This document shows positions 13,196 through 24,400 of a DNA stretch of 64,000 bases, piece by piece (the stretch's first letter is position 1; each line of letters begins with the position of its first letter). Below the pieces are notes generated by a model, which was not told where the DNA came from, did no database searches, and saw nothing but the letters and a program-made list of their open reading frames with translations. Location: positions 310,001 through 374,000 of the forward strand of contig JAVXUO010000080.1 in assembly GCA_033065855.1 (NCBI GenBank), given 5' to 3'. The stretch is from Escallonia rubra. Taxonomy: Eukaryota; Streptophyta; Magnoliopsida; Escalloniales; Escalloniaceae. Both the position numbers and the translations under genes were made by a program.

Positions 13196-14181
13196 CAGTG
13201 TTATAAAAAGCGTGCCTAAGCGCTAGGCGCACCCCTAGCGCCTCGCCTAGGTCAAGGCGCCTAGTGAGCCTAGGCGCCAAGCGCACAGCGGGGTGGGAGG
13301 CGCATGGCTAGGCTCACGAAATGTGGACTGTTCATTCTCTTCTGGATTTTTTTTATTTTTTTAGCTCCACTTCACTAATACACTAAACCTAACTCTAAAA
13401 ATGCCCAAATCAAAAATAACTTTCACGGCTCAGTCAATCAACTCTCAAATCTCGGCGTCAGTTAGTCGCCGCCGTCCCTTGCTCTGGTGAGTCATCCGGT
13501 CGTCACCAAGCCTTCTCTGGTCGCTGCCAGTATCCTGCGTACCTCTCTGCCACCGCTGCTCCAGTCGCCGACGCAGCTTCTTCTCTCTGATGCTGCTTGC
13601 TAATCTTCTGCTCCAGTTCCAGTCGCCGACACTGACGCTGACCAGTTGCTTCTCTCTGCCACTGCTAATCTTCTGCAGTTCTGCTCCAATCCCGGTTTGG
13701 ATGCCCTTTTCTTACTTCGCTCAGTCTCTTCATGGGTATACTCATCTTATTGACTGCTACAAAAATCCAAAAACCCCATTAACTCGTGATTGTTAATCAT
13801 CTCAATGTCAATCACTAATGAGGAAGATTAACACACAGAAATAACCAAGTTAGCCTTTAGATGAACAATGTTCTCTCCTTTAGTTCAGTAAAATATGTCG
13901 CAATGCTGAATCTTGTAATTACCCATTGTTAAAGCACTAGCAAATATGTCGGAAACTTGTTAAATTATGATGTGATGGAATTTGAAATTGTTTCTAGTGT
14001 TTGGAAGTTTGTTAATTATCATGTTCTTCTTTTTTAATTGCACAATTTTTTTATTTTAGTGTATTAATTTTTATTTATTTTAATATTGCGCCTTCCTTCG
14101 AAAAGGCGCGCGCCTGCGCCTTGCGTCTAGGCTCCAGGGACTTCTTGCGCCTTAGGTGCATCTGCGCCTTTAACAACACTA
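13196..14181. mobile_element. hAT-like non-autonomous element (GGCGC-rich ends)
   Basis: The element is 986 bp with terminal repeats CAGTGTTATAAAAAGCG and, inverted from the right, TAGTGTTGTTAAAGGCGC. The flanks are GGTGAGGG (13188-13195) and GGTGAGAG (14182-14189), an 8-bp target duplication with one mismatch, as made by hAT transposases. The subterminal parts are full of GGCGC and CCTAGGC motifs. No transposase is encoded. Confidence 0.8.
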
Positions 14182-14191
14182 GGTGAGAGAT

Positions 14192-14240
14192 GCGCGCGCG
14201 CGCGCGCGTCTGTGTGTGTGAGAGGTAGAGAGAGAGAGAT
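14192..14240. repeat. (CG)n(TG)n(AG)n microsatellite
   Basis: A compound simple repeat right beside the hAT-like element: a run of CG, then TG, then AG dinucleotides. Confidence 0.8.
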
Positions 14241-15003
14241 AATTTTTTTAATTTATAGTGATTAAATTAAGAAAGAGAGAAAATTGAATGGTGGTGATTG
14301 TGCCATGTGTCTTTAAGATTTGCTTTTCTGTTATTGATACATTTGCCTTTGATAAAATTTAACGGTTTTTGAAGTCCGTTACCGATAGTACTGATTTTGA
14401 TCATTTTTTAGGGTGATACTTTAGGGTACAATTTTGACATTAGTCCTTATATTAATGCGATTAATTTGTATGAACTCTAATAACATAGTCACTAAAGGAA
14501 AAATAGTCACTTTGGTGATGGTTAATTTGGATCCCAAGCTAGACTTTTAAGTTTGAGCTAAATACGCGATTGACAATTGAATTATAATGCAAATTCAACT
14601 TTGATTACTGTACTTTCATTTGTGTCAAAATGACCATTGAATTCTTCAATTGATCCCAATTGCATTACTCTGTTAGTTTTGGCCTTTAACTGCACACGCA
14701 CACGTACGAGGCACATGATGCTTACATAAGGGCCAAAAAATTGTCAAATAAAAAAAATTATCTTTTATTTTCTTTTTTTATCTTTAATTTGACTTTTCCT
14801 CAATTGACCCCAACTAGATTTTTTTTTAATTGACCCCAAACAGTTTTTTTCCCCTCAATTGATCCAAACAAGATTTTCTTTTTCTTCAATTAACCCCAAA
14901 TAGATATTTTTCTCCCCCGATCACGCGCTTACCCACCTCCACCACCAGCCTCACCACCTACGGCCCACCACCAGTACCACAACCAAGTCACTGCTCCACC
15001 AAC

Positions 15004-16065
15004 TAGAGATGTCAATGGGCCGAGCTTGGGCCAGCAGAGAAAATAGGCCGGGGCCGAGCTTCGGGGGTGGGGAACTGGGTCGGGCCCACTTCGAGGATAC
15101 CAAAGCCCGGTCCGATCCCAAGCCCTAGGCCCTAACTTTAGGGCGGGGCTAGGGCCAGCCCCGCACGGGGCCTGGAATTTTTTTTTTTTTAATATTCTTT
15201 ATATTCATGTTTTTATGTTGCGAAAAAAATTAAATTTTGGATAAATTTGTTCATAGGCCCTCCTTCTTTTGCTTAATATCAAGTCTATTTAAAAGTTCCT
15301 TGCCTTTGTTCTGGTAAAATGCATGTCCTTGTAACTAACTAGCCCTCTTAGATTCATCTCTGTCATGATTTTCATGTTCTAGTTTGTTGTGGTGGACTCC
15401 GGAGTTAAGAAGCTTGAAATAACACTGACTAAAAATTGTTCGAGTAAGATGGATACACTCGTAATAGCATGTTTCTAGAGCTTTATAAGGACGATCGAAG
15501 TTTATTTAAGAACAACTTACAGTTGGGGTTTGACCAATTAAACTATCATATTATCCTAATTAATTGTACATACATTTAACATATGTTATCCGAATGCTAA
15601 ATTATTGGTCATTTTGTCACCTTAAAATTATTTTTAGTACTTAAACGAGAGCATGAACATATAAAAGTGTTCATAAAGATGCTTGCGAATGACACGTTAA
15701 GCATGAGATTTTTATGTAGAGTTTTTATGTTAAAGTTGAATTATTTGCATAATTGTTAAGAAAATTAGAAGGCCTAAACCTAGATAACTTCAAAAGCCAA
15801 GCCTAAATAACCTAAGCCCAATATATTAATCACAAAAGTCAAACCCAAAAATTTAAATTTTCGGACCAAAAAAGGGCTGGCCCAGGGGAAATGGGCCAAT
15901 CCGGGCCAAAAATGGACGGGGCCATTTTGGGCTTGGGTCGGGCCTTTGTAGGGCAGGGCCGAGCTTTTTTCTCCAATCCTTCGGCCTTGTCCTGGATAGG
16001 GCCATCACTATTCATGTTTAGGTCCGGGATAGCCCGCAAGTGGCCTGACCCTTTTGACATCTCGA
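15004..16065. mobile_element. hAT-like non-autonomous element (GATGTCAA ends)
   Basis: The element is 1062 bp. Left end TAGAGATGTCAATGGGCC and inverted right end TCGAGATGTCAAAAGGG form the terminal repeat. Flanks CCACCAAC (14996-15003) and CCGCCAAC (16066-16073) are an 8-bp target duplication with one mismatch. The subterminal parts are rich in GGGCC and GGCCC. It lies inside the larger long-TIR element. Confidence 0.75.
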
Positions 16066-16247
16066 CCGCCAACCACAACCGTAACCACCCTAAATAGATC
16101 TTATTTCCCCCAATTGTCCTCCTATTTTCGCCGTATTTACTTTCTTAACCAACACTCAGTCCTTCATCACCACCTCCAACACCACCATTGATCTAAAGCA
16201 GCCCCAATCAAAGTCGATTCCATCATCTCCATCGTCCAATTTGAACC

Positions 16248-16613
16248 CTACCTCCAAGTCACATCCATATATCCCTGCCGCTTCACCAAATGATGATGTG
16301 TCAAGTGATTTTGGACCTGAAGCGTTGTGATGGTCCAGTGGCCGTTGATTACATATCGTACCTCGACAAATTCAAGAAAATAAGATGTTGCAGTAGAGAA
16401 GTTCCGAACATCAGAAAGTTGTATGAGTAAATTCACGTGTAATAGATTGTGAGATTTGTGAGAAGTGAGACAGTGTGAGCACAAACCAGTGTAGCAGTCC
16501 AAACAAAAAATGTTCTCTTCATTTTTCTTTTCAGCCTCGTGAACCAAACAAGAGTTGAAGAACTCTTTTGCTAGAAGAACTTCAAGCCACCAAGGAATTG
16601 AAGCGAAACCCAC
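16248..16613 (-). pseudogene. PLATZ-type zinc-binding protein gene fragment
   Basis: The minus strand reads IPWWLEVLLAKEFFNSC, then LVHEAEKKNEENIFCLDC and GLCSHCLTSHKSHNLLHV. The spacing of Cys and His (C..H..C..C..C..C..H..H) and the words WL..LL...FF..C..H and N.FCLDC match the N-terminal half of PLATZ plant transcription factors. After about 16440 the match fades. A short VRYV-like piece near 16340 may be the next exon. The second half of the domain is absent, and no proper ATG precedes the fragment. It sits inside a long-TIR transposon, so it is best read as a captured, non-functional exon. Confidence 0.7.
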
Positions 16614-16984
16614 CTAGAATACCTACCAAATTTTAGTAACATATCATGGAAGACCAATATTATGGCATACAAAGAGAGAGAAATGGACACTTCACAATAG
16701 TATATGAATGGATTCTTTGTGGGGGAAGGGATGAAGGTGTGGTGGTGAGGTGGGGCAACGGTTTGGTTGTGGTGGTGATTGCAGAAAGAAGATGGGGGAG
16801 AAAGAGAAAAGAGTGTGATGAAATTACCCCTGAACTCAGCCATATATCAAACTTGGTATTGACAAAGGCTAACCAAATGACTTAATTGGCCAAATTGACG
16901 AGTCCAATGGTCAGGTTGGTACAAATCGAAGTCCAGTAACCAAAGTTGAATTTACCTAATAATATAATGGTCAAACACGTATTT

Positions 16985-17710
16985 AATTCTTTAATTTTTA
17001 TATGAATATCATTCATTTTTCTTTTCTCATCACCAATTCATACAACAAAACACATAGCAGTCTGGTGCTTTGTTACCATACACATATATTTGAGACCATT
17101 AAATTTATAATTTAAACTTTAACAAGAGAAATTCATTATGTGAAACATAAATATTTGGCGTTCTAGCCAATACACCGTTGTACAACGGTCAATCAGACCA
17201 AAGTTCCAATATGTATGGTGTGGCAGATGTTGAAAAACATAGTAAGTTGTTAGAACATAATTTTATCATCATTTGCCATTTGGGAGGCGATACATTATGT
17301 GTCAAGTGTTGTTCTCACGACGGAAGGCAAGCCGGTAAGTGCCTTAGCCTCCATGATGAAGTTGTCCACCGCCGTGTTTCCTTACTTCATACGTATGTTC
17401 AATGGTCTCAGATCAATGTACAAGTTGAGATTGTTACTGCGTATATCCAGCTGTCATGAATTCAATAGTAGTTCAGGACTAATGAATATTTTTCTGGAAT
17501 CACTTCTATAATGTTGATGATCCTTACGATGATTACTTGATAAAAAAATCACAACCATTTGTCTTTACAGTCTTTATGAAAATGGGTAATTTGATCAAGA
17601 AATCACAGCCGTCTATATCCACAACCATTCATGCTAACATCCACATACATACATCAACCATGCACATACATACATGAGCTCATCAGCAGTACCAGTGTTT
17701 TTCCAATAAG
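16985..17710. other. Region upstream of the hnRNP-like gene
   Basis: No gene is recognised. Some open frames around 17180-17510 are short and unlike known proteins. The right end should be the promoter of the RNA-binding protein gene. Confidence 0.4.
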
Positions 17711-17717
17711 TATAAAA
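17711..17717 (+). promoter_or_regulatory. Candidate TATA box of the hnRNP-like gene
   Basis: TATAAAA followed by a pyrimidine-rich leader full of TCTC and CCCC, typical of a plant 5' UTR. The ATG is about 700 bases downstream, so the leader is long. It probably includes a UTR intron; a donor near 18260 and an acceptor near 18387 are candidates. Confidence 0.5.
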
Positions 17718-18421
17718 GGCTCGAATGGGAGGACAAAGCCATCCCTCCATTTATCAAAACCATCCCCATTTTCATTTTCCCCATTTTTTCTCTCTCTCAC
17801 CCCCGCATCTCCTCAATATTCTTCTTCAAAACTAAAACCCCCCAAAATTTTCTTTCTCCATTGATATTCTTCCAATCTCCTTATAAATCTACATTCTTGA
17901 AATTGAAATCAAAAGGATTCAAAGAACTCAAACATAGTAGGGGGCCATTTGAGGAGGATGAACGTGCCCTCGGTTCTTTATTGTGCCTCCTCTCAGATCT
18001 TAGTGTTTTCAGAGAATTCCCATCTGGGTTTTGTTTAATCGGGTCGGTTTTGTCAGAATCTGTATCTGGGTATCTATATTTTGTAAATTTTCTAATCTTT
18101 GATGGAGTTCTTCTTCTTCTTCTTCTTTTTTTGGTTGATTTCATTGTTGGGTTTTTTTTCAGGTTCTTGGATTGTTGTTGATTTGTCATCGAAAGATCCG
18201 ATTTTTTTTCCTGAATCCAATATTATCAATCTGTGCGTTTCTGTACTGCTTTACTGTGAGGTATGATGCTTATTTGTTGATTGATTCTATCCGCATTTTT
18301 ATATTATGAACTGGGTACTTATCATCGTGATGAGTTTTTATACTTTGCACACTCGTGTGTGCTTGGATCATTATTTGAGATTGCAGATTTTGGATTGATG
18401 TAGTGAATTTGGTGTAGAAAA

Positions 18422-21400
18422 ATGCAATCTGATCTTGGCAAATTATTTATTGGTGGGATTTCTTGGGACACAAATGAAGAACGTCTCAAGGAGTATTTTA
18501 GTACTTATGGGGAGGTGTTGGAAGCTGTCATTATGAAGGATCGGACCACGGGGCGTGCCCGTGGTTTTGGGTTTATTGTTTTTGCTGACCCAAATGTTGC
18601 CGAAAGAGTCATTCAGGAGAAGCACAATATTGATGGCAGACTGGTGAGTTGGTTAGAGTTACTGTATAGATATCATGGTTTATGGAAGTTGAGTCATGAA
18701 CATGCAATTGGGATAGTTTTCTTTTTTCATGATCATATTTATATGATATCTAAATTGAACCTAGTGTAGAAATGCAGTAGCACTATGGGTTTTCTCAGAC
18801 CTATACTTCAATAGACATGAGGTTTGTTCCATGTTATCATGTTAAAAGTTATTTTTTAGCCTTCTATTATGCATGCAATCTTTTACGACATTAATTCGTG
18901 TTCTACTTGTAGCTAATTAAAGGACTGTTCGAGCTTAGTCTTCGTTATTGAGAATCATTTCATTGTTCAGGTTGAGGCCAAGAAGGCCGTTCCAAGAGAT
19001 GATCAGACCACAATGAGTAGAAACAGTGGTAGCGTTCAGGGTTCTCCTGGTCCAGGACGCACGAGAAAGATTTTTGTAGGAGGTTTAGCATCCACAGTCA
19101 CAGAGAGCGACTTTAAAAGGTATTTTGAGCAGTTTGGGACAATCACAGATGTTGTGGTGATGTATGATCACAACACTCAGAGGCCAAGAGGCTTTGGGTT
19201 CATCACATATGATTCAGAGGATGCAGTGGATAGAGTATTGTTGAAAACTTTTCATGAGCTAAATGGGAAAATGGTTGAGGTCAAGCGGGCTGTCCCAAAA
19301 GAGTTATCACCAGGTCCTAGCAGGAGCCCACTTGGTGGATATAACTATGGCTTGAGTAGGGTCAATAGCTTTCTTAGTGGATACTCACCAAATGCAGTTG
19401 GGGGCTATGGGGTCAGGATGGATGGTCGATTCAGTCCAGTTGCTGCCGGTAGAAGTGGCTATGCACCATTTGGTTCGGGATATGGTATGGGCTTGAACTA
19501 TGAACCAGGGTTAAACTCAAGTTATGGGGGAAGTGCAAACTTTAATAGTACTCTCAGCTACGGCCGGGGACTAAACCCTTATTATATTGGCAATTCAAAT
19601 AGGTTTAGCGGTCCTGTTGGCTTCGATAGTGGTAATGGAGGGAACAATTCTTTTTTTAGTTCAAACACCCGTAACTTATGGGGTAATGGGAGTCTTAATT
19701 ATGGAACAAACTCTACAAGTGCAAGTGGTTATATGGGATCCGGCAGTGGGAGCGTTGGAGGAGCAACCTTTGGCAACAGCGGGATCAATTGGGGTTCTTC
19801 TCCAATCTCACCTCAAGGTGGAGGAAATGTTTCTAGCCAGAGTGGTAATCTTGGATATGGAGGTGGTGACATTAGTTATGGTGTGGGAACAGGGGGGTAT
19901 GGAAGAAACAGTACAACTAATGGGGGTCCCACATCATCTTATGGAGCATCGAATGGTGGTTATGATGGAACATTTTCAGACTTATATGGTAGTGGTCCAG
20001 TATATGGGGACCCCACTTGGCGTTCAGCAAATTCTGAGCGAGAGGGATCCGGTTCATTTGGTTATGGGCTTGGCAGTGGAACCTCTGATGTCCAGGCTAA
20101 AAGTTCTCCTGGCTATGTTGGTGGGTATAATGTTGCCAAGAGACAGAGTAGTAGAGGTATGCTCCTCAAGTCTTTTCCTTGCTTTGTTTAATATCATTAA
20201 TAGCTGTGAGATATTTTCGTCCTCAGAATTTGGGTTTACATAATGAATAAAATGCCTATGCAAATGTCGTTTCAATTAAAATGGTTGAACCTGTTGTTCC
20301 GCTGTTAATAGAGAATACTTGCTGAATATTCTTCTCCCAAACATGATGGTTCAAACTACATGCTTTGCACTTGTTGGGTTTGGCTTTCTGTAGAGTATCC
20401 AAAACGCTGGCTAAAATTATGCCGCGGAGCATGGAGACTGAATGTCACTGTTGCGGGTTGTGTTCGATCTGAGACTGCAACTTTAGGAGAGAGGTTCAGA
20501 TTTAAGTGAAGATTTCTCTTTTTGTCAAAAAATTTCAACGTGTCTTTTGCTTTATTTTGAGTGGCAGGTAGTATTTTATAAGAAGTTTTAAGGAGAACAA
20601 TTTGTTTTGTGACTTCGAATTGTTGCATGTTTGTTTAACAATTCGAGAGCTTTTTTTTTCATGCTAAGAAGCACGGACACGGGTGCGGATACGCGGATAC
20701 GGAATTTTTAAAAATTTTAGGATACGGGTACGGCGGGGATACGGCATATTTTATAAATATTTTTTTTAATTATGTATACTTAGTATTTAATTTTTAAACA
20801 ATTTAAATCTTAATAATCATAATATGTGTTTGATATATGTGAAAATATATTAATATTCCAACCAAAGTAGTGAGTTGTTAAGTTTAATGGGTTCTTTTGT
20901 AAATTTTAAAGCTTTCAACCAAATTAGTAAGAATTTGTTAAGTTTAATGGGTTATTTTATAAATATTAAAATTGTAGAACTGAACATAATAAAGTTTTTA
21001 TGTGGTAGCACTTCTATTTCTTTAAATTACTGGGGTTGATTTATATAATAACTTAACATTGGGGGTCCTTAAATAATATAACAAAATTAATGTAAACAAG
21101 TCAAAAGTCAGAAGAAGATAGAGTCAACACATCGACACAGAACAGAGAGTTAACATCGACTCTCCGGAAGACGGCGCACAGCGCTCGATGGTCGCCGGGA
21201 CTCGGCGCATGGGGATGCCGCAGTGGGTCGCCGGTAAGTCTCCTTCTCCTCCTCCTTCTTCTTCTTCTTCTCTCCAGTGTCTCCTCTCAAATTTCCGGTG
21301 GTCGCCGGTGGTGACAGATCTGAGCCGATACGCACCCAGGATTTAAGAAATTAAAAAAATAAAAAAAAATGGTGGACATGCACCTGACACGCACCGGTGC

Positions 21401-24400
21401 CGCACCCGCACTTTAACCGGTGTTTAACGATTGTATTGGTTGCCATCGATGTGGTTGGATTGGCCAATGTTTGGACAAGGGTCCTGGGGTGTTGTTGCAG
21501 TACGTGTTAGGTTGTATACTGGGATTCCTGTGCCTGGTTTGACTGGTGAGCATTGTCAGACTAGCATTCACAGTTGTTTTAGTGCTAGGTCGACCTCTGT
21601 AGCGGTTAGGGAAATGATTGGGCTATTGAATCTAGTCAATGGAATAATATTGCATGTTTAGGAAGTTCCAGAAGTGTGTGGTTTGTTTTTAACAATGATT
21701 TTGATTAATAGAGCAAGGGCAAGTTGCAACGTTCCAGATCCATGCAATACGATCGTAGAACAAGCTAGGAATTCCCGGCCTGCTCTTGTTCTAAGGGCAA
21801 CATCCTCATCAATATCTCCCTCCTTGGACTATTTTGATCCAAGTAACTAAAAATAGTGTTTTACTCCACCCTCAGATGTCCTCTTACAAATTTGAAGTCG
21901 AACTACTCAGTATTAGTCCTTATTAACCTCCTCTATGGCATGTACTCCTACCCTAGTCTTATCTATCAGCACTTTATCACCCACGAATCACATAATCCAC
22001 CATTTTGTAGTCCTGTTACTAAAGCCGAAGGGGGGGGGGGGGGCGCATAAAATCGATCCGTACTGAAGTCCAATTGAAATGGGAAAGCCTTAATATATGC
22101 CTTATGCAGATTTATATAGACCATGCGAAGGCTAGGCGTGAAATACGTTCCATGCCTAGAAAAGAATAGCATCTGTATACATCTTGTAGGCAAGAAATGA
22201 AACCTATTCCAGAAATTTTAGTCTTCAATTTTAGTCTACATACAGTTAGCCTCCAGACAAGCTTGACTCCTCTCTAGGTGTGCTAGTTAAGGTACTTCCT
22301 CTCCTCCCATTTGTTGGGCATTTTCTTGGTTGGTCAAAAGCTTGTTAAACAACCTAGTCAACCATTATGGGCCCACATCAGCCAAGTATCTTCAAACCTC
22401 AATGGGAATAATGTGTGGTCTAATAGCCTTTCCATTTAAAAAACTTGCTTTACCTCTGGTAACCAAGTCCTTTCAACCTCATTTCCGAGATTGAGAGCCC
22501 GTGGTTCTCATTCTTGATGCATTTTATATGGTTCAGGTTTTTGCTTCTCCTTTCTCTTAACGTAGCCACCTTTGAACTACTTCTCTTCCCTCTTAAGACA
22601 TACCTTTGGTATAAATCTGCATATCCTTTACCTTTATCCTCCTTCACTGCCTTCTTTGCTTCCTTCTGTTGCAAAAAATTTGGGTTGCTTCCCTTAATTT
22701 TTCTTCACTCCCACACTTGTATGACTCATAACAGCATTCCCTCTTTAGCTTAATTGTTTTGTGGTGTCTCAGACCTCCTTGTTCCACCACCAGGTTTGTT
22801 GATTATATCTATGATTTTCTCATATTTAAATCATATGTGTGAAGGTTCCTAGTTTTCATTTATTGAACTGTGTAGACTTTATTAAGTGATGATAATCTTA
22901 TATCGAATATTCTTATATATATTCTACCTACTGTTAATAGATCGCCTCAATTGGGTGTTACTGGTTTTGGCAAATTTAAATAGACACACATGAGTTTAAG
23001 TAGTGGTGAGAAACACAGGGTTGAGGGCAGAAAGAAACAGAGATTACTAATTTCTTCCCTCTATGTTAAGTTCCTATGCTATCCTCGAACTCTCTCACAT
23101 TTTAACTTTGTTTAGGTGAGAGGCAGAACTAGTCTTTAGCTTAATATAGGGGTATTCACTATGTGCATGCTTACATATACGTTTGGTAGCATAAAAATAA
23201 AAAAATATCTCAACGTAAGTCAACATCAACTTGGACAATGACTTGCATATTTGAATCCATCAGCATGTACACGAATGAGTAAGTATCGTGTACATCGGAC
23301 ATATCGCAGCATTCTGTGATTAAATGTACTTTGGAGCTACATTTTTACGCGTGCATACAAAATTCCGTACCGGTGCCTATTGTCCTTGTGTATGACCGCA
23401 TGACATCATTTTACTATCTTTGTTTGTGTTTTTGTCGTCGTCTGTCTCATTTATATTTCATGTTAAAATACTGTTATTGTCTGCGTGCCCTTGCTTGTCC
23501 CTAGACGGCCTGTGAGATGCTTGAGGCCTTCCACTCTTTTTTTAGCCGTCCATCCATTGTTTGTATGAGTTAGCTAGCAATTTGAAGTAGGATCATGCTG
23601 ACACAATTAGAAGCAGTATCCGGTGTAAAATTTCAACCATGCCATATTGATTTAGTCGAAACGAGTTAATTTCTTGTTAATTTTTGTGTGTTCACGCTTG
23701 TTAACATTTCACTTGGGGACCCCAGATGCCCCAGCAGGAGTGTTTTCCTCATGTTGTTGGGGAGTTGTGAATTATTTCCTGGAAAGGGTCTATTAAACAG
23801 AATTAGATGCGCTATGGTACTTGCTCATCATCTAGTTGGTTTAGTAGAGGGTTAGGTGACGAATAGGTTGGCTACGGTGATAGTATCCTATGGCTTGGCT
23901 TGAAATAGGACATCCATGTTTAGGTTCAATTTAATTATCTTGTGTAGCCATGTCATTTGGTGATTGAATTTACAAATACTCTTTTACTTCCATTTTTTGT
24001 GCTTGTTTTTGGTAGGTCTTTGACCTGGTTATAACTGAGTGACCTGGCCGCCCGCATTATAGTTATTAACGGGCTTCATCACATGATGAGATCAGCTCAC
24101 TAAGCAAAATTTTGATATCCTTTATCATTATCCTACAGTTTTTTGATCTCAATGTTTATACCTACGAGATTAGTATGCGTCAATGCGGATGGAGGACTTT
24201 TACATAGGCTTACATGCCTTTCATGGATAAACTACTCTCAATTATTAAGGCCTGAAGCCTGACTTAGTAGTAATGAACTGATGAATCCTATAAACTGGAA
24301 CAGAGCAAGTCATATAACTGGCAAAGGTTTTTCCTTGTAAATCCTTTGAATTTAGATTTCTGAAAGGCAGGTGTGAAGTAAGATGCTGACCAAAAATCCA

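Larger units (their letters stand above)
12127..14443. mobile_element. Long-TIR transposon split by a hAT-like insertion
   Basis: The left end TAATGCCAAAATTGTACC and the inverted right end TAATGTCAAAATTGTACC match, and the similarity runs on through TAAAGTATCAC and more loosely beyond. The ends lie at about 12127 and 14443. The interior holds a GC-rich stretch (12670-13130) with open frames of unknown origin. A separate hAT-like element sits at 13196-14181. Long TIRs without a transposase suggest a non-autonomous Mutator-like element, but I found no 9-bp target duplication. Confidence 0.6.
14560..16984. mobile_element. Long-TIR element carrying a PLATZ gene fragment (Pack-MULE-like)
   Basis: The left arm starts with AAATACGCGATTGAC and the inverted right arm with AAATACGTGTTTGACC. 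The match continues at about 90 bp scale through AATTCAACTTTGATTACTG against AATTCAACTTTGGTTACTG, and TGACCATTGAATTC against TGACCATTGGACTC. The interior contains a separate hAT-like element (15004-16065) and a PLATZ-type gene fragment on the minus strand. No transposase ORF is visible. Long TIRs plus a captured plant exon suggest a Pack-MULE. A target duplication was not found. Confidence 0.65.
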
